Shown piece after piece: positions 7,014-14,052 of a DNA stretch of 16,264 bases; position 1 is the stretch's first letter; each line of letters begins with the position of its first letter. The notes below the pieces were generated by a model. It worked only from the letters and a program-made list of their open reading frames with translations. It was not told where the DNA came from and made no database searches. A program made the translations under genes and the position numbers. Location: the NCBI GenBank assembly GCA_030634715.1, contig DAOWAG010000006.1, positions 1 through 16,264 on the forward strand, in the 5' to 3' direction. The stretch is from Candidatus Aegiribacteria sp. (lineage in GTDB: Bacteria; Fermentibacterota; Fermentibacteria; Fermentibacterales; Fermentibacteraceae).

Positions 7014-8288
7014 ATGCCAGCGACCATATTAACAGGGTTGCAATGGGGAGATGAAGGCAAGGGAAAAATGGTTGATCATCTCTCGGGAACCGCCGATGCT
7101 GTGGCGAGATTCTCAGGAGGAGCGAATGCGGGGCATACCGTTGAAACGGGGGGACGCAGGATCGCTCTCCACCAGCTTCCGAGCGGATTGATTCATCCGG
7201 ATACGCTTGGAATCATTGGTGCTGGCTGTGTGCTTGATCCTGTAGCTTTGATAGATGAAATAGAGACACTGGAATCAAACGGAATCTCAACTGCGGACAG
7301 ACTCGCTATTTCCGGAAAAGTACATCTTGTACATCCTGCAGGTAAATATTTCGAGAGAATAAACGAGGGTGAAAGAGGTGTTTCATCGATAGGAACCACC
7401 TGTCGGGGAATCGGTCCGACCTATGTCCGAAAATTCATGCGGAAAGGTATACGGCTTGAAGATGCTGCTATGCCGAACATATTTCTGGAGAAATCTTCGC
7501 TGATAACCGAGGATTGTGTGAAAACACTTGATCTATCTGAAGATGAGATCAAATCTCTCCATAGGGAAGTTGATATTTTCAACAGCATTTCTCTGAAACT
7601 TGTTGAATATGCTAAAGATGTATCTCTCCTCCTGAAAAAAATACTCGATAATGATGGTTCTATTATCGCTGAAGGAGCACAGGGAAGTCTTCTTGATCCT
7701 GATCATGGCACATATCCTTTTGTTACATGCGGCTCATGCGTTGCAGGAGCAGCATGCTCCAGCCTGGGAATAGGCCCTGTCAGGATTGATGAAGTTGTTG
7801 GAATCATGAAAGCCTATACCACCAGGGTGGGGAATGGTCCATTTCCTACTGAACTTACCTGCGCACTCGGTGACCGGATCAGAGAGTAGGGAAATGAATA
7901 TGGAGCAACCACCGGAAGACCAAGAAGGTGTGGATGGTTTGACGCCGTTCTGACGAATTATACAGCCAGGATAAATGGATGTACCTGGACTGTTCTAACG
8001 CTTCTGGATGTGCTGAGCGGTATCCCGGAGATCAAGGTCTGTAAAAAGTACGAGCTTGATCCTGAAACCGATATCACACTATTCGAAACCGGGGAAAGAC
8101 TTGGGAAGCATACGCCGGTGTATGAAACTCTGCCGGGCTGGGAAGAGAACATTTCCGGAGAACGGGACTGGGAGACCCTTCCTGAAAACGCAAAGCAGTA
8201 TGTGCTGTACATAGAGCAGCTTATAGAAGTACCCATCAGAGCGATTTCCACAGGACCCGCCAGGGAGGATCTGATCTGGAGAATGTAA
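7014..8288 (+). CDS. purA: Adenylosuccinate synthetase PurA, interrupted by one in-frame TAG
   Basis: PurA makes adenylosuccinate from IMP, aspartate and GTP, the first committed step to AMP. Read through the TAG, it is 424 residues, the usual family length. The N-terminus has WGDEGKGK with catalytic Asp13, and GANAGHTV with His41. IGTTCRGIGP, EGAQGSLLDPDHGTYPFVT and KAYTTRVGNGPFPTEL follow. TAG stands at residue 292 (7887-7889), just before the conserved aspartate-loop block GNEYGATTGRPRRCGWFD. Beyond it come the base-site region LTLLDVLSGI (Leu where many relatives have the Lys of TKxD), then PGW and ISTGPxR, ending at TAA. A protein cut at the TAG would lack the aspartate loop and the guanine site, so should be inactive. 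The ATG at 7014 has GAAAGGA (7002-7008) 5 nt upstream. The gene follows engB by 13 nt. It may be functional through readthrough or suppression, or be broken by mutation or sequence error. Confidence 0.9.
7887..7889 (+). other. In-frame amber (TAG) codon inside purA
   Basis: The codons are ATC AGA GAG TAG GGA AAT GAA TAT GGA GCA. Both flanks align to PurA in one frame with no missing or extra residue, so TAG replaces exactly one amino acid. From memory this position is variable among PurA proteins and can be Gln (E. coli has Q before GNEFG), Val, Lys or Arg. A CAG-to-TAG transition, or insertion of Gln or pyrrolysine, would each fit. Confidence 0.93.
8262..8278 (+). promoter_or_regulatory. Shine-Dalgarno and putative CTG start for the tatD fusion
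   Basis: AGGGAGG at 8262-8268 lies within the purA coding end, 7 nt before CTG at 8276. This CTG opens a frame reading MENVNFFDTHCHL, the expected length for a TatD N-terminus. The overlapping ATG at 8283 is in the purA frame and meets TAA at once, so it cannot serve. Confidence 0.5.
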
Positions 8289-9631
8289 ACTTTTTCGATA
8301 CACACTGTCATCTCTGCGATGAACGATACAAAGATGATCTTGGACGCGTTCTTTCAAATGCAGAAAAGTTCAATGTTACAAAGATAATGGTTCCGGGAAT
8401 ATCATCTGACATCAGTCGGAAGGCTGCGGAATTATCAGGATATCAGGGAATATACGCTGCTGCAGGAATCCATCCGAATGAAGCAGATATCGATTCAATT
8501 GATATGCTGCCTGATATTGTGAGAACAGTATTGTATCCCGGAGTTCTCGCTGTGGGAGAAACAGGACTGGATTTTTTTCATAAGAGAGTTTCACATTCGC
8601 TCCAGATTGAGCTTTTTGAGAAGCACATTCATCTGGCTGCGATTTTTGGATTAACCCTGATAGTGCATTCCAGAGATGCGGAGGAAACTGTTCTTGCTGT
8701 TCTTGGCGACAATCCCGGGGTACCGGTAATAATGCATTGCTATACCGGACCGGATGAGATTGCTCAAGAGGCAGCTGATAGAGGTTTTTTCATCGGATTC
8801 GCTGGCACACTTACATACAGGCAGAATGACAGACTCAGGAGACTGGCTGCATCATTGCCGAAAGAGCAGGTTCTCGTTGAAACAGATGCACCTTACCTGG
8901 CGCCTGAGCCCGTTCGTGGAGAAAGAAATGAACCATGCTATGTTATACACATAGCCAAGGTACTGGCAGATTTATGGAATATGGATATGCTTTCTGCTTC
9001 AAAGACACTTCTGGACAATTCACTTCGTGCTTTTCAGCTCGCACCCGTTCCAAGAACGGACCTTGTATACATGCTCTATAACAGGATATACATGAACATC
9101 ACAGGTAGATGTACCAATCACTGTCTTTTCTGCATTAGGGACAGAACTGACAGCTTGGGCGGGTATTATCTGAAGCACCATGAAGAACCTTCAGAAAAGA
9201 GACTCAAGGACATTGTCGGCATGCTTCAGCCGGAATGGGCTGAAGAAATCGTTTTTTGCGGGTATGGTGAGCCGACCATGAGGCCGGAACTTCTCTCCAC
9301 GCTTGCTAACACAGCTTCAGAAAAAGGCTTCTCCGTTCGGCTTAATACGAATGGTCTATGTCTTGAGAGATTGTCCCCTGAAGAAACACTGAGATTGCTC
9401 GAACCTTTCAATGATGTCAGTGTAAGTCTCAACGCGCCTGATATGGAAGAGTACAATGCCCTATGTGTGCCGGACAGTGATTCTGCATGGGATAACCTGC
9501 TGGAGTTCATTCAGCTCTCAAGGAAAATCTGCAGAACCAGACTTACAGCCGTAAGGTATCCTGGAGCGGATATGGAAACAGTTACTGCATATGCTGAAAA
9601 ACTCAACCTTCCACTCAGGATCAGAGGATAA
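8276..9631 (+). CDS. TatD-family metal-dependent hydrolase fused to a radical SAM domain
   Basis: This is a two-domain protein of about 451 residues. Residues 1-260 form a TatD-type TIM-barrel nuclease. Its metal ligands are visible: DTHCH (His10, His12), GETGLDF (Glu95), VHSRDA (His131), MHCYTG (His154) and ETDAPYL (Asp204). From about residue 265 a radical SAM domain follows, with the 4Fe-4S motif CTNHCLFC (Cys279, Cys283, Cys286), the GYGEPT glycine motif, and RLNTNG and SLNAPD strands. A TatD-associated radical SAM family has been described; its substrate is unknown to me. The domains share one continuous frame. No ATG, GTG or TTG is available before DTHCH. CTG at 8276, 7 nt after AGGGAGG (8262-8268), is the best start and overlaps the purA end by 13 nt. 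The TAA overlaps the rsmA ATG (TAATG). Domains are sure; the start and function of the fusion are not. Confidence 0.88.
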   Translation: MENVNFFDTHCHLCDERYKDDLGRVLSNAEKFNVTKIMVPGISSDISRKAAELSGYQGIYAAAGIHPNEADIDSIDMLPDIVRTVLYPGVLAVGETGLDFFHKRVSHSLQIELFEKHIHLAAIFGLTLIVHSRDAEETVLAVLGDNPGVPVIMHCYTGPDEIAQEAADRGFFIGFAGTLTYRQNDRLRRLAASLPKEQVLVETDAPYLAPEPVRGERNEPCYVIHIAKVLADLWNMDMLSASKTLLDNSLRAFQLAPVPRTDLVYMLYNRIYMNITGRCTNHCLFCIRDRTDSLGGYYLKHHEEPSEKRLKDIVGMLQPEWAEEIVFCGYGEPTMRPELLSTLANTASEKGFSVRLNTNGLCLERLSPEETLRLLEPFNDVSVSLNAPDMEEYNALCVPDSDSAWDNLLEFIQLSRKICRTRLTAVRYPGADMETVTAYAEKLNLPLRIRG

Positions 9632-10443
9632 TGTTTATAACTGAACTTCGTCGATTTCTCCGGGAAGCGGGGATTACTCCGGATAGGAACCTTGGTCAGA
9701 ATTTCCTCGTTAACAGTTATATCGCCTCCAGAATTGCTGATGAAGCCTCAACGACAGGAAGTGTTCTTGAAATAGGTCCTGGTTTTGGTGCTCTTACTGA
9801 GAAACTGCTTGGCTGCTGCGGATCCATTTCCGCTATAGAAATTTCCTCTGAGATGGTGGATATTCTGCGGAAAAGGTTCAAAGATGAAAATCTGAATGTT
9901 ATTAGAGGCGATATACTCAGCGTGAATCCTGAAACTCTACCCGGATTTCCATTTCATACAGTTGCGGGTAACCTTCCCTACTCAATATCTTCTCCTATAT
10001 TATTCAGAATGCTTGAAGAAAGTTTTAATCATGTGCAGAAGGCTGTCCTGATGCTTCAAAGGGAAGTCGCCATAAGACTGTCTACGTTAGATGGGGGAAA
10101 GCAATACGGAAAACTGGCCTTACAGATATGGCCGTATTATACTGTACGTACACTTCTTGATGCTGACCCTGAGGAATTTTACCCGACTCCTGCAGTATAC
10201 TCAAGGGTTGTGGTTCTTGAGAAACGAGCTGAACCGATTGTTTCTCGCGAGTTATTCAGTAAATTCAGGAAGATTGTAAAAGTATCCTTTTCTTCCAGGA
10301 GGAAAATCATTCTCAACAATCTGACACCGGTTCTCGGTCGTGATCAGTCAATGGAAATTCTGGCCAGGACAGGAATCGATCCTGGGCTTAGGGCAGAGCA
10401 GATAAAGCCCGAGATGTTTGTCAGACTCGCGGAGAATCTATAA
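9631..10443 (+). CDS. rsmA: 16S rRNA dimethyladenosine transferase RsmA (KsgA)
   Basis: RsmA dimethylates two adjacent adenosines (A1518 and A1519 in E. coli numbering) near the 3' end of 16S rRNA, using S-adenosylmethionine, late in 30S assembly. The protein has 270 residues. The N-terminal NLGQNFL (20-26) is diagnostic. SAM motif I is EIGPGFG (47-53), an acidic residue ends motif II (AIEIS, Glu70), DIL (94-96) follows, and the catalytic motif is NLPYSIS (114-120). The C-terminal helical domain has KVSFSSRRKIILNNL and the RAEQIKPEMFVRLAENL end. The ATG overlaps the previous stop as TAATG and its own TAA overlaps the next ATG the same way, so translation of three genes is linked. AGGA at 9617-9620 may act as the ribosome site. 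Confidence 0.96.
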   Translation: MFITELRRFLREAGITPDRNLGQNFLVNSYIASRIADEASTTGSVLEIGPGFGALTEKLLGCCGSISAIEISSEMVDILRKRFKDENLNVIRGDILSVNPETLPGFPFHTVAGNLPYSISSPILFRMLEESFNHVQKAVLMLQREVAIRLSTLDGGKQYGKLALQIWPYYTVRTLLDADPEEFYPTPAVYSRVVVLEKRAEPIVSRELFSKFRKIVKVSFSSRRKIILNNLTPVLGRDQSMEILARTGIDPGLRAEQIKPEMFVRLAENL

Positions 10444-12266
10444 TGAAGAAGTCCGCTATATTACTGCTTTTTCTGTTTGTTCCTATACTCAACGCTGTTT
10501 CAGTTGGATATGATATCGCGCTTGAGCAATTCAAGGAAAGCAGCAAACTTATTAATTCTATATCACTGACGCACAATCTCACATCCAGAATCACAATGAA
10601 TGCCAACGCTTCATTCTCAGCCACGAAGAACCTGGACCTTCACAGATTCCTTGAAAGCCGCAATGGATCCGCCAGTGTGACATTTCGACCAACTTCCAAA
10701 TTGGAGTTCGGAATTAATCTGGCAAGAAGAATCAGCGTTGAAGAGAGATATGGTTCGTTAATCCGGGATCAACTGAATAACACCACTTCAGGTCAGATAC
10801 GTTATTTCCCGACACCATGGCTGTCGATAGATATGAAACTTGGAGCTCATTTTGTTGATTTCATGAACCCGTCCGGAGACACTACACTGACTGGTCATGA
10901 CCAGGGAGGAGTGAGCAGTGTCGATATCTCCTTGAGTAAAACCATTTTCAGTACTCTTAGCAGTAATCTTACATTCGGAGAGCATAGAACGCACGGACAT
11001 CAGATGGATACGGGAAGGGATCAGCTTACTGCCAGATTGAGTTACGGAATTCCGCAAATTTTCAACGGCGGTAATCTTACCGCTCAGGCTGGCGCATCAA
11101 GCCAGTCTACCGCATATCACGATTCAGCCCAGTGTCTCTGGCAGAAGGACTGGTACAGTGATCTGACTTTTGTGATACCGACTCCATTTGAGTTTCTGAG
11201 TATGGAGCTTACTACCGGATGGGATTACATGGATCGATACTGGCTGGAGGACGATCCAGACACCAGCTCCCAGGGAGATGTTCGCGACAGGCTGCCAAGC
11301 AGCCCCAACATTTTCGCGATCGGCATAGACCATATAATGTATGGGCTTCGGTTACACATGGATCTATCCTGTTCCATCAATCGCAATGATAGAAAGCGAA
11401 CAGCTACGGGAGTTTCAACGCTTTTCGATATATACGATATCAGCGATGACAGAGCTTTTACCTCAAGCCTTCAGTATACTCCGGGGGACAGTCGGATTAC
11501 ATTTGAGCGGCTGATTCAGCTCTACAGATTTGACACATTCGGGGAGTGGTATGATACCCTTGGGAATGTACACAGAGATAACAATGATCGCGATGAACTG
11601 AGGGAAGTTCTCTCTCTATCCGCGGAAGTCCCGCTCAGCAGTAAAGTAACGCTGGATGCAAGTATCCAGGGGCAGAACAGGAAGACTGTTTACCTGATGG
11701 CGCAGCAATCCGCGAACAGCAAGATTTCATCTACATACAGTTTCAGTCCGGGATTCAGGTATTTTCCCGGTGGAAACTGGACGCTTCGGGAATCACTGAA
11801 GATCAGTGCTGATTACACAACATTTCTCTTTCCTGAGATAGGCACTTCAGGATCAGACCTGCTGTTCAGAAGACTTGTTTCCACTACATCATTCCAGAGA
11901 GTATCTGAAGACAGTACTACTCTGGGTATTTCCAATACATTCAGATTCCAGGATCAGGGTAGTTTTGAAAATTCGGTTTTCAGCAGATCCGAGGAAGTTA
12001 TCAACAATACTGTTACGTTGAATATGGGTTTTCATGTCAGTGATAAAATAGGATTAACTCCTAACTATGCCTGGGAGTACTCTCAGAGGAATTATGTTGC
12101 TTCCGGTAATACTTCCCTGGTCGAGCACATGCACCATGTCGGATTGCGTACAAGAATGAACCTGAGTAATGGGATTCTGTCTCTCCGCGTGACAAGAACC
12201 TTTTATTCAAGGGATGACAGACCAAGTTACTGGAAGGCTGATGTCGGGCTTAATTACCAGTTCTAG
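10443..12266 (+). CDS. Predicted beta-barrel outer-membrane protein of unknown family
   Basis: The protein has 607 residues. It starts with a clear signal peptide (MKKSAILLLFLFVPILNA, then VSVGYD). The rest is dominated by alternating polar and hydrophobic residues with many Ser, Thr, Asn and aromatic residues, as in transmembrane beta-strands, for example SRITMNANASFSATKNLDL and KLEFGINLARRISVEERYG. The last residues, ADVGLNYQF, have the alternating hydrophobic pattern and terminal Phe of the BAM-recognised beta-signal. I do not recognise the family, and a role in transport or adhesion is not shown. The ATG overlaps the rsmA stop (TAATG), with GGAG at 10431-10434. It ends in TAG right after the terminal Phe; five codons later there is a TAA. 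That TAG follows Phe suggests it is a genuine stop here. A lipoprotein gene follows after 15 nt and may be a partner. Confidence 0.8.
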   Translation: MKKSAILLLFLFVPILNAVSVGYDIALEQFKESSKLINSISLTHNLTSRITMNANASFSATKNLDLHRFLESRNGSASVTFRPTSKLEFGINLARRISVEERYGSLIRDQLNNTTSGQIRYFPTPWLSIDMKLGAHFVDFMNPSGDTTLTGHDQGGVSSVDISLSKTIFSTLSSNLTFGEHRTHGHQMDTGRDQLTARLSYGIPQIFNGGNLTAQAGASSQSTAYHDSAQCLWQKDWYSDLTFVIPTPFEFLSMELTTGWDYMDRYWLEDDPDTSSQGDVRDRLPSSPNIFAIGIDHIMYGLRLHMDLSCSINRNDRKRTATGVSTLFDIYDISDDRAFTSSLQYTPGDSRITFERLIQLYRFDTFGEWYDTLGNVHRDNNDRDELREVLSLSAEVPLSSKVTLDASIQGQNRKTVYLMAQQSANSKISSTYSFSPGFRYFPGGNWTLRESLKISADYTTFLFPEIGTSGSDLLFRRLVSTTSFQRVSEDSTTLGISNTFRFQDQGSFENSVFSRSEEVINNTVTLNMGFHVSDKIGLTPNYAWEYSQRNYVASGNTSLVEHMHHVGLRTRMNLSNGILSLRVTRTFYSRDDRPSYWKADVGLNYQF

Positions 12267-12281
12267 ACTGAAGGTGAATAA

Positions 12282-12896
12282 TTGAATATTCTGTCGTTTA
12301 AGTTAAGCGTTTTCATCCTGCTTCTAGCCGCTTCATGTTCATTCTTTGATCCCAGAGATCCGCAGTATCCAAATCCCGGAGATGATATCACCTGGTATCA
12401 GCCATATGCTCCATCTATAGTGGTACTCAACCTTTCGAATTCCTGTGAAGGCAGATCCATTGCAATGTACATGGCATGCTGTGATTCTTCATATCAGTTC
12501 CTGGCTGATGATGCCGACACGACTGAATTCGTAGGCTGGGATTTCACCAACTGGGACTATGACGTTGAACAGAACACAATGCTTAATATTTTTGCCGCTG
12601 TTGAAGGTAGTGGACTTCCGGAAGACAGCATGATGTCCTTCAGTATGACCATTATCGCTGAGTTTCCTGATCCAGCGGCTCCATCCGATTCAGTCGAGAT
12701 CTATCGAGACTATGAAATAGTTGTTGCCGGCAGTGACTACTGCGGCTGGGACAATCCAGCAAGAGGACGAGTGAAGTTTCTCATGGTTGAGGATATTTAC
12801 GGATTATGGTCGATGAAAAGGTGGTTCGATTACAGACCGGAAGATTACACCGGTGAGCACTTCACATGGGGTAGAGCCAAGGTTACGTACAGGTAG
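12282..12896 (+). CDS. Hypothetical lipoprotein
   Basis: The protein has 204 residues. A short signal MNILSFKLSVFILLLAASC places the lipidated Cys at 19, followed by SFFDPRDPQYPNPGDD. The mature part is acidic and rich in Trp, Tyr and Asp, with GWDFTNWDYDVEQ, IYRDYEIVVAG and, near the end, IYGLWSMKRWFDYRPEDY and TWGRAKVTYR. The late part could be an NTF2-like or beta-sandwich fold, but this is only an impression. The start is TTG at 12282 with AAGGTG (12271-12276) 5 nt before it, directly after the TAA that backs up the previous gene. It ends in TAG (12894-12896); read-through would add 18 codons and overlap the methyltransferase start. Tight linkage to the beta-barrel gene suggests an envelope function. 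No specific function is assigned. Confidence 0.78.
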   Translation: MNILSFKLSVFILLLAASCSFFDPRDPQYPNPGDDITWYQPYAPSIVVLNLSNSCEGRSIAMYMACCDSSYQFLADDADTTEFVGWDFTNWDYDVEQNTMLNIFAAVEGSGLPEDSMMSFSMTIIAEFPDPAAPSDSVEIYRDYEIVVAGSDYCGWDNPARGRVKFLMVEDIYGLWSMKRWFDYRPEDYTGEHFTWGRAKVTYR

Positions 12897-12918
12897 CGGG
12901 AATTCCTGTCAGGATCAG

Positions 12919-13563
12919 ATGACATCTGTAACAACGGATACATTGCTTCTTGCATGTTCTCTTAACGTCTCTCCCGGCTCAGTAGTGATTGAACTCGGTT
13001 GTGGGAGTGGTGGCGCAATGCTGACCTCATCCACTCTGAATTCAGATTGCAGATGGATCGGAATTGATATTCAGATAGATTTACTTCAAATGATGATCAG
13101 TTCCGTTAGACTCCAGAGAAATAACCTTGATCTCGCAGGTATATGCTGTGATGTCGAAGCGGTTCCACTCGCTCTTTCCAGTGCAATTGCCGATGCGGTA
13201 ATTATCAATCCTCCTTTCGGACGGACTGAATCCGGAAGGAGCAGCCCTGTAAAAGCACGACGCATCTCAAGGTCAGGTTCAGATCTGCTTCTTTATCATT
13301 TTATCAGAGCCTCCTCACATCTGCTGATTCCCGGAGGATTGTTCATTATGATCAACAGACCCGCTCTTCTCCCGAATATGATTCTTGGGTGCCAGTCCTC
13401 CGGAATTAATCCAGAGACACTACAGCCGGTAGGACCCGAAGGAATACCTGCTGGTCATATTCTCCTGTATGGGAGGAAAGATTCATCCTCCTCTTTTAAG
13501 ATTCTTCCTCAGATGGATTCAGAGCAATTGATTCATAGAAACACTCAAACTTCAAGGGCTTGA
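12919..13563 (+). CDS. SAM-dependent methyltransferase, TrmN6/YfiC-like
   Basis: The protein has 214 residues with a Rossmann-fold methyltransferase domain. It opens with TSVTTDTLLLA, as in TrmN6-type tRNA adenine-N6 methyltransferases. Motif I is ELGCGSG (25-31), and IGIDIQ (47-52) is motif II. The catalytic motif NPPF (97-100) continues as GRTESGRSSPVKARRISRSG, which fits N6-adenine or N5-glutamine methyltransferases and most resembles the YfiC group. The C-terminal third (SGINPETLQPVGPEGIPAGHILLYGRK) is like the end of that family. The last 22 codons are low-complexity and overlap a minus-strand gene. ATG at 12919 has AGGA (12911-12914) 4 nt upstream; GTG at 12853 would overlap the lipoprotein too far. 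The substrate (tRNA A37 or other) is inferred. Confidence 0.78.
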   Translation: MTSVTTDTLLLACSLNVSPGSVVIELGCGSGGAMLTSSTLNSDCRWIGIDIQIDLLQMMISSVRLQRNNLDLAGICCDVEAVPLALSSAIADAVIINPPFGRTESGRSSPVKARRISRSGSDLLLYHFIRASSHLLIPGGLFIMINRPALLPNMILGCQSSGINPETLQPVGPEGIPAGHILLYGRKDSSSSFKILPQMDSEQLIHRNTQTSRA

Positions 13564-13993
13564 GATGCCGGCGTGCTCTTAAAACTGCAGCTGCATAAGA
13601 TGCCGAATTCGAATCTGCTCCTTCATGAAGAAGTATGTTCAGTATCCATTTCCCTGTTGTATCCGGGAAAACAGCCAGAGTGGCAATGTCTCCGTCTGTT
13701 GTGGTGTAAATACCGCCTGACGGGTCTTCCATCCAGAACTCGATAATGTTGAAATATGAATCCGACCAGATGTAGAGGAGGTACATATAGTCCTGGTTGA
13801 ATGTCAGTTCGTGAGAGATCGTGTCTTCAAGGATCATACTTCCTGTGACAGGTTCACCAAGCAGTTCATCTCCCAGCTCCTCAAGACCTGATATAACATT
13901 CATCAGGCGTTCGAGAGCTCTGGCCTCATCTGCCTCAGCTACAGGAACAAGAATCAATACAAACAGAATTACTGGTATTACAATGGTCTTCAA
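13496..13993 (-). CDS. Hypothetical secreted protein
   Basis: This is a minus-strand gene of 165 residues with a clean Sec signal peptide, MKTIVIPVILFVLILVPVAEA, and an AEA cleavage site. The mature protein starts with an amphipathic Glu-rich helix (RALERLMNVISGLEELGDEL). A beta-rich part follows, SHELTFNQDYMYLLYIWSD, WMEDPSGGIYTTTDGD and FPDTTGKWILNILLHEG, loosely recalling prepeptidase-C-type beta-sandwiches. I do not recognise a family. The start is TTG at 13993; GGAGGGG on the minus strand (14012-14006) lies 12 nt upstream. An in-frame ATG at 14020 would add nine residues before the signal. The stop is TAA. Its 3' end overlaps the last 68 nt of the convergent methyltransferase. Its start is head-to-head with the PHP gene, so its promoter would lie within that gene. 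It is the only minus-strand gene in the window. Confidence 0.7.
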   Translation of the reverse strand: MKTIVIPVILFVLILVPVAEADEARALERLMNVISGLEELGDELLGEPVTGSMILEDTISHELTFNQDYMYLLYIWSDSYFNIIEFWMEDPSGGIYTTTDGDIATLAVFPDTTGKWILNILLHEGADSNSASYAAAVLRARRHLKPLKFECFYESIALNPSEEES

Positions 13994-14037
13994 CGTGGCT
14001 ATATTCCCCTCCAACAGCATTGAATCATCTACCCGGT

Positions 14038-14052
14038 AAGGAGACACCCATT
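14038..14052 (+). promoter_or_regulatory. Shine-Dalgarno and putative ATT start for the PHP phosphatase
   Basis: AAGGAG at 14038-14043 is followed by a 6-nt spacer (ACACCC) and ATT in the correct frame. The protein from here starts five residues before the metal-binding HCH, as in the family. Natural ATT starts are rare; E. coli infC is the well-known case. Confidence 0.5.

Noticed and set aside
7860..8020. Frameshift as the cause of the purA break
   Set aside because: Homology before and after the TAG is in the same frame with no residue missing, so only a substitution can explain it.
12897..12918. C-terminal extension of the lipoprotein past its TAG
   Set aside because: The 18 codons after the TAG overlap the methyltransferase start and show no domain-like sequence, so TAG is taken as the stop here.
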